A DNA stretch of 64,000 nucleotides from Mucilaginibacter mali (GTDB taxonomy: Bacteria > Bacteroidota > Bacteroidia > Sphingobacteriales > Sphingobacteriaceae): NCBI RefSeq assembly GCF_013283875.1, contig NZ_CP054139.1:1550001-1614000 (forward strand), written 5' to 3'. The translations under genes and the position numbers were made by a program. The notes under the pieces were generated by a model, which was given only the letters and a program-made list of their open reading frames with translations, was not told the DNA's origin and did not search any database. Shown here piece by piece: positions 1 through 7,775 of the stretch (position 1 is the stretch's first letter; every line of letters starts with the position of its first letter).

Positions 1-853
1 CAACAGCATGACCTTTGCGCGCGTGCTGGAAGATGTGGTGTTTAACGAGTATGAAGATTTTGTTTACAATCGCGATATCAAGATAAAAATAAGCGGCTGT
101 ATGAATAGCTGCGGTCAGCACGGGCTGGCGCATATCGGCTTCCACGGTAGTTCGCTAAAGGCAGGCACCCGGGTGTTGCCATCAATGCAGGTATTGCTGG
201 GTGGTGGTACGGTGGGCGATGGCATTGGCCGTGCAGCTGATAAAGTGATCAAAGTTCCCGCGAAGCGTGCTGCTAATGTGCTGCGCTGGGTGCTGAATGA
301 CTATAAGGCTAATTCGGTAGAGAGCGAGGTTTTTCATGATTATTATGACCGTAATGGCAAGGATTATTTCTACCAGTTACTGAAGCCACTGGCCGATCTG
401 ACCAATTTGACTGACGAGGAATTTGTAGATTGGGGCCACGAGGAAACTTTTAAAACCGCTATTGGCGTGGGCGAGTGCGCCGGTGTAATGATTGACCTGG
501 TTGCCACCCTGATATATGAAAGCGATGAGAAATTTGGCTGGGCCGAAGCCGCGTTTAACGAACAGCGCTGGGCCGATAGCATTTATCATAGTTACAGCGT
601 TTTCATCAGTTCGGCAAAAGCTTTATTGCTTGATAAGGGTGTGAACAGCAGTACGCAGACAGGCATCATCAAATCGTTTGATGAGAAGTATGTGGAGACT
701 GGCGAAGTGTCGCTGAATACAACTTTTGATGAACTGGTACTGCAGATCAACAAAAACGAACCAACAGAGGCGTTTGCCGCTGCTTACCTGCGCGACGCGG
801 AATTATTTTTAACACAGGTAAAAGAAAAAAGAGAGGAAGCGGTGCAGGCATGA
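1..853 (+). CDS. Sulfite/nitrite reductase (siroheme, 4Fe-4S), C-terminal part
   Basis: Partial: the frame is open to the left edge, so the true start lies outside the window. The visible part contains CMNSCGQHG around positions 101-127, the C-x3-C half of the cysteine motif that binds the coupled siroheme and 4Fe-4S cluster in ferredoxin-type sulfite and nitrite reductases. It is followed by the GGG-containing C-terminal part of that fold. Roughly the last 150 residues form a helical extension without cysteines whose role I do not recognise. The enzyme would reduce sulfite to sulfide by six electrons in the cytoplasm. Siroheme genes and cysH, cysD and cysN follow on the same strand, which favours sulfite over nitrite as substrate. 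The stop overlaps the next start by four bases (ATGA), so translation is probably coupled. Confidence 0.85.
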   Translation, partial: NSMTFARVLEDVVFNEYEDFVYNRDIKIKISGCMNSCGQHGLAHIGFHGSSLKAGTRVLPSMQVLLGGGTVGDGIGRAADKVIKVPAKRAANVLRWVLNDYKANSVESEVFHDYYDRNGKDYFYQLLKPLADLTNLTDEEFVDWGHEETFKTAIGVGECAGVMIDLVATLIYESDEKFGWAEAAFNEQRWADSIYHSYSVFISSAKALLLDKGVNSSTQTGIIKSFDEKYVETGEVSLNTTFDELVLQINKNEPTEAFAAAYLRDAELFLTQVKEKREEAVQA

Positions 854-1629
854 TAACACAAAACACAAAAGAACCACGCATTACTTTGGTAGGCGCAGGC
901 CCGGGCGATACCGACCTGATCACCATAAAAGGCCTCATCGCCCTGCAAAGCGCCGATGTGGTTTTGTATGATGCATTGGTGAACGATGAGATGCTGCAGT
1001 TTGCTCCGGCCAACGCCGTAAAGGTTTATGTAGGCAAACGCAACGGCGATCATAGCTATTCGCAGGAGGCGGTTAACAAGTTAATGGTTGATTACGCTTT
1101 GAACTACGGGCACGTGGTGCGCCTTAAAGGCGGCGATCCGTTTGTGTTTGGCCGTGGTTACGAAGAACTGGATCACGCGGCAGCTTATAGCATCCCTACA
1201 CAGGTAATCCCCGGCATTTCAAGCTCAATTGGTGTGCCCGGCTTGCAAGGTATCCCGGTAACCCACCGTGGCTTGGCCGAAAGCTTTTGGGTGGTAACCG
1301 GTACTACAGCAAGCGGAATGCTGTCTAACGACCTGTACGATGCGGCTCGCAGCCGTGCTACAGTGGTTGTATTGATGGGATTGCATAAACTGAAGGAAAT
1401 AGTTAAATTGTATCAAAACGAAGGCCGCGGTAAACTGCCCGTAGCGATAGTGCAAAGCGGATCTACCGCCGATGAGCAAATTGCCATTGGCGTGGTTGAT
1501 ACCATTGTTGAGGTAGTTGAAGAAAATAAAATAAAAGCGCCGGCGCTGATTGTTTTGGGCGAAGTAGTATCGCTGCACCCGAAGTTCCAGCCGATAAAAG
1601 ATTTTTATGCCATTGCTGACAAAGAATAA
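850..1629 (+). CDS. cobA: Uroporphyrinogen-III C-methyltransferase
   Basis: SUMT transfers two methyl groups from S-adenosylmethionine to uroporphyrinogen III, giving precorrin-2, the first step toward siroheme. The 259-residue length fits the single-domain enzyme. Family motifs are clear: LVGAGPGDTDLITIKG near the N-terminus and RLKGGDPFVFGRGYEE around residue 90-110, plus the PGISS segment. The start overlaps the reductase stop by 4 bp, and its end overlaps the next gene by 23 bp, so the three are almost certainly one transcript. In enterobacteria this activity is one half of CysG; here the other half is carried by the next gene. Its product feeds the sulfite reductase just upstream. Confidence 0.93.
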   Translation: MITQNTKEPRITLVGAGPGDTDLITIKGLIALQSADVVLYDALVNDEMLQFAPANAVKVYVGKRNGDHSYSQEAVNKLMVDYALNYGHVVRLKGGDPFVFGRGYEELDHAAAYSIPTQVIPGISSSIGVPGLQGIPVTHRGLAESFWVVTGTTASGMLSNDLYDAARSRATVVVLMGLHKLKEIVKLYQNEGRGKLPVAIVQSGSTADEQIAIGVVDTIVEVVEENKIKAPALIVLGEVVSLHPKFQPIKDFYAIADKE

Positions 1630-3124
1630 CGAGTTACCTGGTGATGCAGTGAAAGCGCCGGACAAGAACGAGTTGTTCCCGGTGTTTTTAAAGCTGAACG
1701 AATTGCATACGGTGCTGATTGGCGCGGGCAATATCGGTTTGGAAAAACTGACGGCCCTGCTTGGTAACAGTCCGCAGGCAAGGGTAACGGTTATTGCCAA
1801 CAGTTTTGTACCTGAAGTGCATCATTTGGCATCAGCTTATCAGCAGGTTACCATTCTGCAAAAAACTTTTGCCGATACCGATCTGGATAATGCCGACCTG
1901 GTGGTAGCCGCTACCGGCAACCCCGAGTTGAATGATTATATCCGCCAGTCGGCCCGCGACAGGAAGTTGCTGGTTAATATTGCCGATAAGCCTGACCTGT
2001 GCGATTTTTATTTGGGTTCTATTGTGCAAAAGGGCAATCTGAAGATAGCCATCTCCACCAACGGCAAATCGCCAACAGTGGCCAAGCGCATCAAGGAGGT
2101 CTTGAACGATGGCATCCCCGATGAAATAGATACCACTCTTACCCAGGTAAACCAGCTACGCAACGCTCTGCATGGCGATTTCAGCGAAAAAGTGCGCCAG
2201 TTGAATAAGCTGACCGCCGTACTGGTTGAGCAAAAGAAACCGGTTGAAGAGAAAAAGAATTTTAAATGGCTGATATGGGGTACCATTGTGCTGTCGGTAC
2301 TAATTATTGTTACTACGCTTTGGTTTAAAGATCCATCGGCCCAGGCTTTTATACGCGATATCGACCCGGTATTCTATTATTTTTTAGGTGCGGGGTTTTT
2401 ATTTGCCATGATAGACGGGGCCATCGGCATGTCGTATGGTGTTACTTCAACCAGTTTTTCGCTAAGCATGGGCATCCCGCCGGCTTCGGCCAGTATGGCG
2501 GTGCACTTGAGCGAGATCATGAGCAACGGGATTGCCGGCTGGATGCATTACCGCCTGAATAATATCAACTGGAAATTGTTTTGGTTGTTGTTGATACCTG
2601 GTGCGGTCGGTGCGGGGATCGGCGCTTTCCTGTTATCATCTTTAGAACATTATAGTGCTTACACCAAACCGGTCGTATCGGTATATACATTGATATTAGG
2701 CTGGGTGATATTGAATAAAGCATTTAAATCGGCTAAGAAGCGCTCGGCCGATAAGATCAAGAAAATATCCCTGCTGGGTTTTGGCGGTGGTTTTATTGAT
2801 GCTGTTGGCGGCGGTGGCTGGGGATCTATCGTGCTGTCGAGTTTAATTGCCGGCGGTCGTAACCCTCGCTTTTCGCTGGGCACAGTTAAACTGTCGCGAT
2901 TTTTTATCGCAATGGTAAGCTCAACTATGTTCATTACCATGCTCAGTCATGAAAGCCGTTGGGATGCCGTGGCCGGGCTGATCATCGGCAGCGCGTTGGC
3001 AGCGCCTATCGCGGTTAGGGTATCCAACAAAATATCTGTTAAAACCATTATGGTGGCGGTGGGCATTATTGTAATGCTCATCAGCCTGCGCAGTATCGTA
3101 TTATTTTTAATGAAGGTGATTTAA
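1607..3124 (+). CDS. Fusion: precorrin-2 dehydrogenase/sirohydrochlorin ferrochelatase + TauE/SafE (TSUP) transporter
   Basis: A 505-residue two-part protein. Residues about 20-215 resemble the CysG N-terminal/Met8 domain that oxidises precorrin-2 with NAD and inserts iron to make siroheme. They contain an NAD loop (LIGAGNIGLEK), an acidic ADKPDLCDF segment where the family has its catalytic aspartate, and the SPTVAKRIKE helix. After a short charged linker (KKPVEEKKNFKW) a hydrophobic segment starts near residue 223, and residues about 250-505 form a multi-span TSUP-type carrier with repeated Gly-rich motifs (GAIGMSYG, DAVGGGGWGS). TSUP proteins export sulfite or related anions. The start at 1607 overlaps cobA; no other ATG precedes the Rossmann domain. 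The stop overlaps the cysH start by one base (TAATG). The domain calls are firm; the substrate is inferred from context. Confidence 0.85.
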   Translation: MPLLTKNNELPGDAVKAPDKNELFPVFLKLNELHTVLIGAGNIGLEKLTALLGNSPQARVTVIANSFVPEVHHLASAYQQVTILQKTFADTDLDNADLVVAATGNPELNDYIRQSARDRKLLVNIADKPDLCDFYLGSIVQKGNLKIAISTNGKSPTVAKRIKEVLNDGIPDEIDTTLTQVNQLRNALHGDFSEKVRQLNKLTAVLVEQKKPVEEKKNFKWLIWGTIVLSVLIIVTTLWFKDPSAQAFIRDIDPVFYYFLGAGFLFAMIDGAIGMSYGVTSTSFSLSMGIPPASASMAVHLSEIMSNGIAGWMHYRLNNINWKLFWLLLIPGAVGAGIGAFLLSSLEHYSAYTKPVVSVYTLILGWVILNKAFKSAKKRSADKIKKISLLGFGGGFIDAVGGGGWGSIVLSSLIAGGRNPRFSLGTVKLSRFFIAMVSSTMFITMLSHESRWDAVAGLIIGSALAAPIAVRVSNKISVKTIMVAVGIIVMLISLRSIVLFLMKVI

Positions 3125-3867
3125 TGAATGCCCTTGTAGAACATATCAAACAACAAACAGCCGGGCTATCACCCGTGCAAGCCCTGCAGCATCTGGCCGA
3201 TACTTATCCCGGTGGCGTGGTATTCTCCACCAGTTTTGGCTGGGAAGATCAGGTGATCACGCACATGATCTTCGCCAATAATATCCCCATCAAGGTATTT
3301 ACGCTGGAGACCGGCCGCCTGTTCCCCGAAACTTATTATGTATGGAACCGCACACTGGAAATGTACGGCAAACAGATAGAGGCTTATTTCCCTGACGCGG
3401 AAAAAGTGCAGCAGATGGTAAGCCGTAAGGGCCCGAATAGTTTTTACGAATCGGTTGATAACCGGAAGGAGTGCTGCAACATCCGTAAGATAGAACCACT
3501 GAAGCGTGCCCTTGCAGGCAACCAGTGCTGGATAACCGGTATCCGCGCAGAGCAATCGGCCAACCGCCAGCACATGGCGGATGTGGAGTGGGACGAGGGT
3601 AACAAGCTGGTGAAATTTCACCCGGTATACGATTGGGACCTGGGCGATGTGAAGCAATACATCCGCGATAATAATGTGCCCTACAATACCCTGCACGACA
3701 GGGGCTTCCCCAGTATTGGCTGCGCGCCCTGTACCCGTGCGGTACAACCCGGCGAGGATTTCCGTGCGGGCAGATGGTGGTGGGAAGATCAATCGAAAAA
3801 GGAATGCGGGTTGCACAGCGTGGATGCAACTATCGATGAAGAGACTAAGGAGTTGAGGCCGTTGTAA
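3124..3867 (+). CDS. cysH: Adenylylsulfate (APS) reductase, thioredoxin-dependent, 4Fe-4S type
   Basis: A 247-residue member of the PAPS/APS reductase family, reducing activated sulfate to sulfite. It has the PP-loop-like STSFGWEDQ segment near the N-terminus, the CC pair at residues 117-118 (KECCNIRK), a CxxC at 200-203 (GCAPCTR) and the catalytic ECGLH cysteine at about 228. The CC plus CxxC set binds a 4Fe-4S cluster in assimilatory reductases that use APS directly; E. coli-type PAPS reductases lack it. CysN in this window has no APS kinase domain and no cysC is seen, which agrees. It is translationally linked to the preceding fusion gene. A 459-bp repeat-rich gap separates it from cysD. 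Confidence 0.93.
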   Translation: MNALVEHIKQQTAGLSPVQALQHLADTYPGGVVFSTSFGWEDQVITHMIFANNIPIKVFTLETGRLFPETYYVWNRTLEMYGKQIEAYFPDAEKVQQMVSRKGPNSFYESVDNRKECCNIRKIEPLKRALAGNQCWITGIRAEQSANRQHMADVEWDEGNKLVKFHPVYDWDLGDVKQYIRDNNVPYNTLHDRGFPSIGCAPCTRAVQPGEDFRAGRWWWEDQSKKECGLHSVDATIDEETKELRPL

Positions 3868-3886
3868 AGCCGGTTGGTGGCGAAGA

Positions 3887-4054
3887 CTCACCCGGTCGTG
3901 GCTTCGCCCGACCACCCTCTCTCCGCTGCGCGGAAAGAGGGGAGATACAACAGTAGCGATGGGTTTCAAACCCATCGCTATATCGATAAAAGCAATCCTG
4001 CCGGCTACCCGCGCAGCGAAGAGAGGCCGACCAGCGAAGCGTTGTCGGGGTGAG
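3887..4054. repeat. Palindromic repeat family C, copy 1 (with family D nested inside)
   Basis: Starts with CTCACCCGGTCGTGGCTTCG and ends in the roughly complementary CGAAGCGTTGTCGGGGTGAG, so the unit folds on itself. Similar units lie at 18951-19086, 35899-35954 and 37950-38005. A second palindrome (family D, 3954-3980) sits in the loop. It fills the first part of the cysH-cysD gap. Confidence 0.8.
3954..3980. repeat. Palindromic repeat family D, copy 1
   Basis: A 27-bp palindrome with arms TAGCGATGGGTTT and AAACCCATCGCTA around a single central base. An identical copy lies at 12763-12789 and a diverged one at 38069-38094. This copy lies within the family C unit, so one element may have landed in the other. 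Confidence 0.8.
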
Positions 4055-4070
4055 TAAGGCGGTAAGCAGA

Positions 4071-4178
4071 GCCGCAACCCCGCGATAGGGATAGCAGTGG
4101 AAAGCCCGGAGCGCGGGCGGGAATGAGTGAAAGAAAAGCGAGGACTTGGAACGGATAGCCCGGGCCACAGGCATCGCC
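4071..4178. repeat. Structured intergenic element, family R, copy 1
   Basis: A GC-rich non-coding block containing CGCGATAGGGATAGCAGTGG near its start and GGATAGCCCGGGCC near its end, followed by AGGCATCGCC. A related block lies at 27817-27893 with the same order of motifs (CGCG-TA-GGAT near the start, GCCCGGGCC then AGGCAACGCC at the end). From memory it recalls dispersed GATAG-containing elements of Flavobacteriia; that link is not proven here. Confidence 0.5.
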
Positions 4179-4197
4179 AAAAAAAGAAAGACTAAGG

Positions 4198-4293
4198 TGT
4201 CATGCCGAACTTGTTTCGGCATCTCACTTGCAAAGTAATAAATGTGTATGAATGACCTGTTTGATGGGGTGCCGAAATAAGTTCGGCATGACA
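4198..4293. repeat. Palindromic repeat, TGTCATGCCGAACTTG family (N)
   Basis: The left arm TGTCATGCCGAACTTG is mirrored by CAAGTTCGGCATGACA-like sequence at the right end (4279-4293), with an inner pair CGGCATCTCAC / GGGGTGCCG. A long imperfect hairpin directly upstream of cysD. This is the only copy I see in the window. Confidence 0.7.
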
Positions 4294-4326
4294 TGAAGGT
4301 TAGAGAGCAAAAGAGATAAAATAGTA

Positions 4327-5226
4327 ATGACAAAACCGGATTATTTAGACGAGTTGGAGGCCGAGGCTATCCATATTTTACGGGAGGTTGCCGGGCAGTT
4401 TGAAAAGCCGGCGTTGCTGTTCTCGGGTGGTAAGGATTCTATTACGCTGGTGCGCCTGGCCGAGAAGGCTTTCCGACCGGGTAAGTTCCCGTTCCCGCTG
4501 GTGCACATAGATACCGGTCATAACTTTGAGGAAACCATCCGCTACCGCGATGAGATGGTAGCCCGCATTGGCGAGAAACTGATCGTCGGCCATGTGCAGG
4601 ATGATATTGATGCCGGCAGGGTGGTGGAGCAAAAAGGCAAAAACGCCAGCCGTAACCAGTTGCAAACGGTTACCCTGCTAAACACCATTGCCAGGCATCA
4701 GTTTGATGCCTGTATAGGTGGTGCCCGTCGCGATGAAGAAAAGGCCCGTGCTAAAGAGCGCGTTTTCAGTGTGCGCGATGAGTTTGGCCAATGGAACCCC
4801 AAAAGCCAGCGCCCTGAACTTTGGGACCTGTATAATGGCAAGATACATAAGGGCGAGAACGTACGCGTGTTCCCCATCAGTAATTGGACCGAACTGGATG
4901 TGTGGAACTATATCCGCCGCGAAAATATCCCGCTGCCAAGTATCTACTTCGCGCATGAGCGTGATGTGATAACCCGTAACGGGCAACTGATGGCCGCATC
5001 ACCTTTCCTGAATATGGATGACGAGGATGTGGTACAACGCAAGAACGTTCGCTTCCGCACCGTGGGTGATATGAGTTGCACGGCGGCGGTAGAATCGTAC
5101 GCGTTTGAGATAGATGATATTATAGCCGAGATAAGCGCCAGCAATATCAGCGAGCGCGGCGCACGTATGGACGATAAAGTGAGCGAAGCCGCCATGGAAG
5201 ACCGCAAGAAAGGGGGATACTTTTAA
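4327..5226 (+). CDS. cysD: Sulfate adenylyltransferase subunit 2
   Basis: The catalytic, adenylate-transferring subunit of ATP sulfurylase, which joins sulfate and ATP to give APS with energy from GTP hydrolysis by CysN. At 299 residues it is the usual family length. The PP-loop SGGKDS is at residues 33-38, followed by the family segments HIDTGHNFEE, GGARRDEEKARAKER and FPISNWTELDVWNYI. It ends with the conserved RGARMDDK ... MEDRKKGGYF tail. cysN begins one base after the stop. The promoter is not obvious: the upstream gap is filled with repeats, so cysD-cysN may be read through from cysH or have its own start. Confidence 0.96.
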   Translation: MTKPDYLDELEAEAIHILREVAGQFEKPALLFSGGKDSITLVRLAEKAFRPGKFPFPLVHIDTGHNFEETIRYRDEMVARIGEKLIVGHVQDDIDAGRVVEQKGKNASRNQLQTVTLLNTIARHQFDACIGGARRDEEKARAKERVFSVRDEFGQWNPKSQRPELWDLYNGKIHKGENVRVFPISNWTELDVWNYIRRENIPLPSIYFAHERDVITRNGQLMAASPFLNMDDEDVVQRKNVRFRTVGDMSCTAAVESYAFEIDDIIAEISASNISERGARMDDKVSEAAMEDRKKGGYF

Positions 5227-5227
5227 T

Positions 5228-6481
5228 ATGAATATGCTTAAATTTTTAACCGCCGGTAGTGTGGATGACGGAAAAAGTACCCTCATCGGCAGGTTATTGT
5301 ACGATACGGATTCTATTCTTGATGACCAGCTGGAAGCGCTGCAACGCAGCAACCGCAAGAATGATGATGGCACCATCGACCTGGCCATCCTTACCGACGG
5401 TCTGAAAGCCGAGCGCGAGCAGGGGATTACCATTGATGTGGCCTACAAATACTTCCAGACCGAGAAACGCAAATTCATTATTGCCGATACTCCGGGGCAT
5501 ATCCAGTATACCCGCAACATGGTTACAGGTGCATCTAACGCCGGGCTGGCTATTATTTTGATAGATGCCCGTAAAGGTGTTATCGAGCAAACCATCCGCC
5601 ACTCGTTCCTGGTATCGCTGCTGGAAATCCCGCATGTGATCGTTTGCGTTAACAAGATGGATATGGTGGATTACAGCGAGGAAGTATTTGACCAGATCGT
5701 TGCCGACTACCGCGCCAAAATAGCCGTTAAACTGAACCTTAAAGATGTGCAGTACATACCGGTTAGCGCCTTGAAGGGTGATAACGTTTGCTATCCGTCT
5801 GACAGGATGTTTTGGTATAAAGGCACCCACCTGTTGGAGCATCTGGAGACCGTAGAAACTCATACCGGCGAAGAAATCAATGTTACCCGCATGCCGGTAC
5901 AATGGGTGGTACGCCCTCAAACTGACGAACTGCACGACTACCGCGGTTATGCCGGTAAGGTACTTAGCGGCAGTTTTAAACTGAACGATAGCGTTACCGT
6001 ATTGCCATCGGGCTTTACGACCACGCTGGACAGGATAGAGCTATTTGATAAACGCCCGGAAGAAGCGGTAGCCGGTATGTCGGTTACCCTGCATTTAAAG
6101 GACGAGATAGATATCAGCAGAGGCGATATATTAGTGAAGAGCAATCAGCCGCCTATCGTATCGCAACTGATAGAAGCCGACCTGTGCTGGATGGATACTA
6201 AACCGCTTGACCCTACATTAACCTACCTGCTACAACACAACAGCAAGGTAACGCGCTGCCGCATAAGCGAGGTGCTGTATAAAATGCAGATAAACACGCT
6301 GGAAAAACTGTATGACGAAGAGTTTAAACTGAACGACATTGGCCGCATTGTGATCAAAACCGCCGATCCGCTGGCCTTTGATGTTTACCAGCAGAACAAA
6401 GCGAATGGCCGTGCCATTTTAATTGATAGCCGTACGAATTTAACCGTTGGAGCGCTGATGTTCAGGGCCGCGGCGGAGTAG
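5228..6481 (+). CDS. cysN: Sulfate adenylyltransferase subunit 1 (GTPase)
   Basis: An EF-Tu-like GTPase that drives APS synthesis by CysD. GTP-binding motifs are present: P-loop GSVDDGKST at residues 10-18, the switch segment EREQGITIDVAYKYF, DTPGH, and NKMD. The 417-residue length covers the G domain and two beta-barrel domains only. The C-terminal APS kinase (CysC) domain found in some NodQ/CysNC fusions is absent, which fits direct APS reduction by CysH in this cluster. It is the last gene of the sulfur cluster; a strong terminator lies about 125 bp downstream. Confidence 0.96.
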   Translation: MNMLKFLTAGSVDDGKSTLIGRLLYDTDSILDDQLEALQRSNRKNDDGTIDLAILTDGLKAEREQGITIDVAYKYFQTEKRKFIIADTPGHIQYTRNMVTGASNAGLAIILIDARKGVIEQTIRHSFLVSLLEIPHVIVCVNKMDMVDYSEEVFDQIVADYRAKIAVKLNLKDVQYIPVSALKGDNVCYPSDRMFWYKGTHLLEHLETVETHTGEEINVTRMPVQWVVRPQTDELHDYRGYAGKVLSGSFKLNDSVTVLPSGFTTTLDRIELFDKRPEEAVAGMSVTLHLKDEIDISRGDILVKSNQPPIVSQLIEADLCWMDTKPLDPTLTYLLQHNSKVTRCRISEVLYKMQINTLEKLYDEEFKLNDIGRIVIKTADPLAFDVYQQNKANGRAILIDSRTNLTVGALMFRAAAE

Positions 6482-6484
6482 AAG

Positions 6485-6520
6485 CCTCACCCCAAACCCC
6501 TCTCCAGTGGAGAGGGGCTT
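6485..6520. repeat. Palindromic repeat family F, copy 1
   Basis: CTCACCCC-AAACCCC then a hairpin CCCCTCTCC-AGT-GGAGAGGGG (6497-6517). Another copy follows the S10 peptidase at 22195-22229, and related CCCCCT/AGGGGG segments lie at 55246-55270 and 55340-55362. It sits just after cysN and may also act as an mRNA 3' hairpin. Confidence 0.7.
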
Positions 6521-6605
6521 AAAAAAAGAGGCATAAAGAGTGTTGTGGGCAGAGAGGCAATAGGCCTGCGTCTTTGCTAATAGTTAATTCCTAAATTTGA
6601 GAGAG

Positions 6606-6637
6606 AGGACGCGCCCGCACAGGCGCGTTCCTTTTTT
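6606..6637 (+). terminator. Intrinsic terminator of the sulfur cluster
   Basis: Stem AGGA-CGCGCC / GGCGCG-TTCCT with one bulged base and a six-base loop, followed by TTTTTT. It is oriented for transcription coming from cysN. Confidence 0.85.
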
Positions 6638-6652
6638 GTGGGCAGTTTCCAT

Positions 6653-6784
6653 GTCATTGCTGTAAGGAACGACAGCGACGAAGCAATCTCATAGGAAGGT
6701 CCTCGTTGCATGTCCTATGAGATTATTATAAGTTATTAATGAGCTCCCGTTGGTCGGTTGTCCACGCTATCGCTCGCAATGACA
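6653..6784. repeat. Palindromic repeat family A, copy 1 (diverged)
   Basis: Starts GTCATTGC and ends in CGCTATCGCTCGCAATGACA. Inside are GCAATCTCATAGGA and its partner TCCTATGAGATT. The unit type, an outer TCATTGCGAG arm plus an inner GCAATCTC arm, recurs at 17040, 20319, 25873, 47786, 48493, 50055 and 53825. Confidence 0.75.
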
Positions 6785-6801
6785 TAGTTGTACAAAACAA
6801 T

Positions 6802-6835
6802 AAACCCGCTTACAGCCATCGCCATAAACGGGTTT
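6802..6835 (-). terminator. Hairpin downstream of the 71-residue gene
   Basis: AAACCCG at 6802-6808 pairs with CGGGTTT at 6829-6835. Read on the - strand it follows the small gene's stop by 26 bp and ends in a weak T-run (TTTATTG), so it is a plausible terminator for that gene. Confidence 0.6.
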
Positions 6836-6861
6836 AAAGTATTAAGTAAAAAGATTATTGC

Positions 6862-7077
6862 TTACCAGCCTGAACCTTTTTTAGCGTTACCTGCTGCGAT
6901 ATGCGCTTCGGCAGTAGCTTTGCCTAATATAGCGGCCATTTTGTTGCCTTGTCCGTCTGTACCGGTTGCAATGTACCTGCCTGATTTTACATCGATAACA
7001 GGATCTACCATTGGAACATTTTTAGTTTTGGTTTTTACTGAATAAGCGGTAATGCCGCCTGATGCTGCTGTTGCCAT
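6862..7077 (-). CDS. Small hypothetical protein (71 aa)
   Basis: I do not recognise a named family. The protein is soluble-looking and rich in Ala, Gly, Thr and Lys, with no transmembrane stretch, cysteines or signal peptide. It contains the segments KSGRYIATGTDGQGNKMAA and ATAEAHIAAGNAKKG. Its composition reads as a genuine protein, and a hairpin terminator follows it at 6802-6835. The opposite-strand frame over the same DNA is hydrophobic and irregular and is probably a shadow. It is transcribed away from the small zinc-ribbon gene 360 bp to the right. No functional clue comes from the neighbours. Confidence 0.55.
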   Translation of the reverse strand: MATAASGGITAYSVKTKTKNVPMVDPVIDVKSGRYIATGTDGQGNKMAAILGKATAEAHIAAGNAKKGSGW

Positions 7078-7437
7078 TGAATAAATTGTTTAGTTTTTAA
7101 GTGTTAACCGATTTATTGGTATTTTGTTTATAAGTGATTTTGGAAAATTCAGCTTTAAACACCCACAATATTAACATATTGAAAAGAAATTACTGATTAG
7201 TTAAGTATAATACTTATCCACATTTTGGACTTATTGAACACTTTAATCTGTAACTAACATAAAATCAATATTATGCATTTGTGTTGTAGGTGGTTTATAG
7301 TGGTTTTTTATTTGATTTTATAGCTTAAATAAAACTTTTGGGAGTGTAACAGTTAGCTGTAGCCTTAGTCTTATTGTTGTAAACGCTGCCCGGCAGCGTA
7401 AAATATTAATTTAACATTCATTTTAAGCAATACAATT
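7078..7437. other. AT-rich divergent intergenic region
   Basis: 360 bp between two small genes transcribed away from each other, so it should hold both promoters. It is strongly AT-rich. A short GC hairpin (GCTGCC-C-GGCAGC, near 7385-7399) precedes the + strand gene by about 40 bp. I see no good TAnnTTTG box and no coding frame. Confidence 0.5.
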
Positions 7438-7647
7438 ATGGGCTTTTTCAGTGCCGACGAACCTAAAAGTTATGAAATTGACGGCAAACGACTGTTGTGC
7501 CAGTTTTGTGATAACAACACCTTTTATACCCGCCACGAGCAATTGCATACGCCAACCACCACTTTTTTAAACCTGGAGTGGACCGATAAAACTGCAACAT
7601 GTTTTGTTTGCAGCAGTTGCGGCTACATCCACTGGTTTATGCGGTAG
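7438..7647 (+). CDS. Small zinc-ribbon protein (69 aa)
   Basis: A compact 69-residue protein with two cysteine pairs: LLCQFCDNN near residue 20 and TCFVCSSCGY near residue 55, giving C-x2-C ... C-x2-C(-x2-C). This spacing is typical of a zinc ribbon, here with the second knuckle followed by IHWF. Such small ribbons occur widely in Bacteroidota, usually annotated as hypothetical or DNA-binding; nothing here shows a DNA-binding role. No signal peptide or membrane span. It is a single gene with AT-rich DNA upstream and a possible small opposite-strand gene 20 bp downstream. Confidence 0.75.
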   Translation: MGFFSADEPKSYEIDGKRLLCQFCDNNTFYTRHEQLHTPTTTFLNLEWTDKTATCFVCSSCGYIHWFMR

Positions 7648-7667
7648 CGGTGTAATTGTTCATTGTA

Positions 7668-7736
7668 TCAGGCGTAGTTGGCCAGTACTAACAAAAACAA
7701 GCTAACAAGGCAAAAGGCGATGAATAATTTAACCAT
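7668..7736 (-). CDS. Possible 22-residue membrane peptide
   Basis: A 22-codon frame on the - strand encodes MVKLFIAFCLVSLFLLVLAN followed by Tyr-Ala and TGA. That is one positive residue followed by a near-perfect single membrane span. Upstream on the same strand a TACCTTTG box matches TAnnTTTG (7776-7783), and GGAG occurs about 15 bases before the ATG. Size, composition and promoter match known bacterial small membrane peptides, but the frame is short enough to arise by chance. It converges on the zinc-ribbon gene. Confidence 0.4.
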   Translation of the reverse strand: MVKLFIAFCLVSLFLLVLANYA

Positions 7737-7775
7737 GATATTTAATTTGATCTCCATAGTAGCAGATTGATGTTT

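Noticed and set aside
3169-4077. 302-codon - strand frame opposite cysH
   Set aside because: Antisense shadow of a clear APS reductase, extended by an open repeat region; composition is rich in Arg, Cys and His as shadows often are.
6788-7045. 85-codon + strand frame opposite the 71-residue gene
   Set aside because: Lies antisense to a more protein-like frame that has its own terminator; no promoter is seen.
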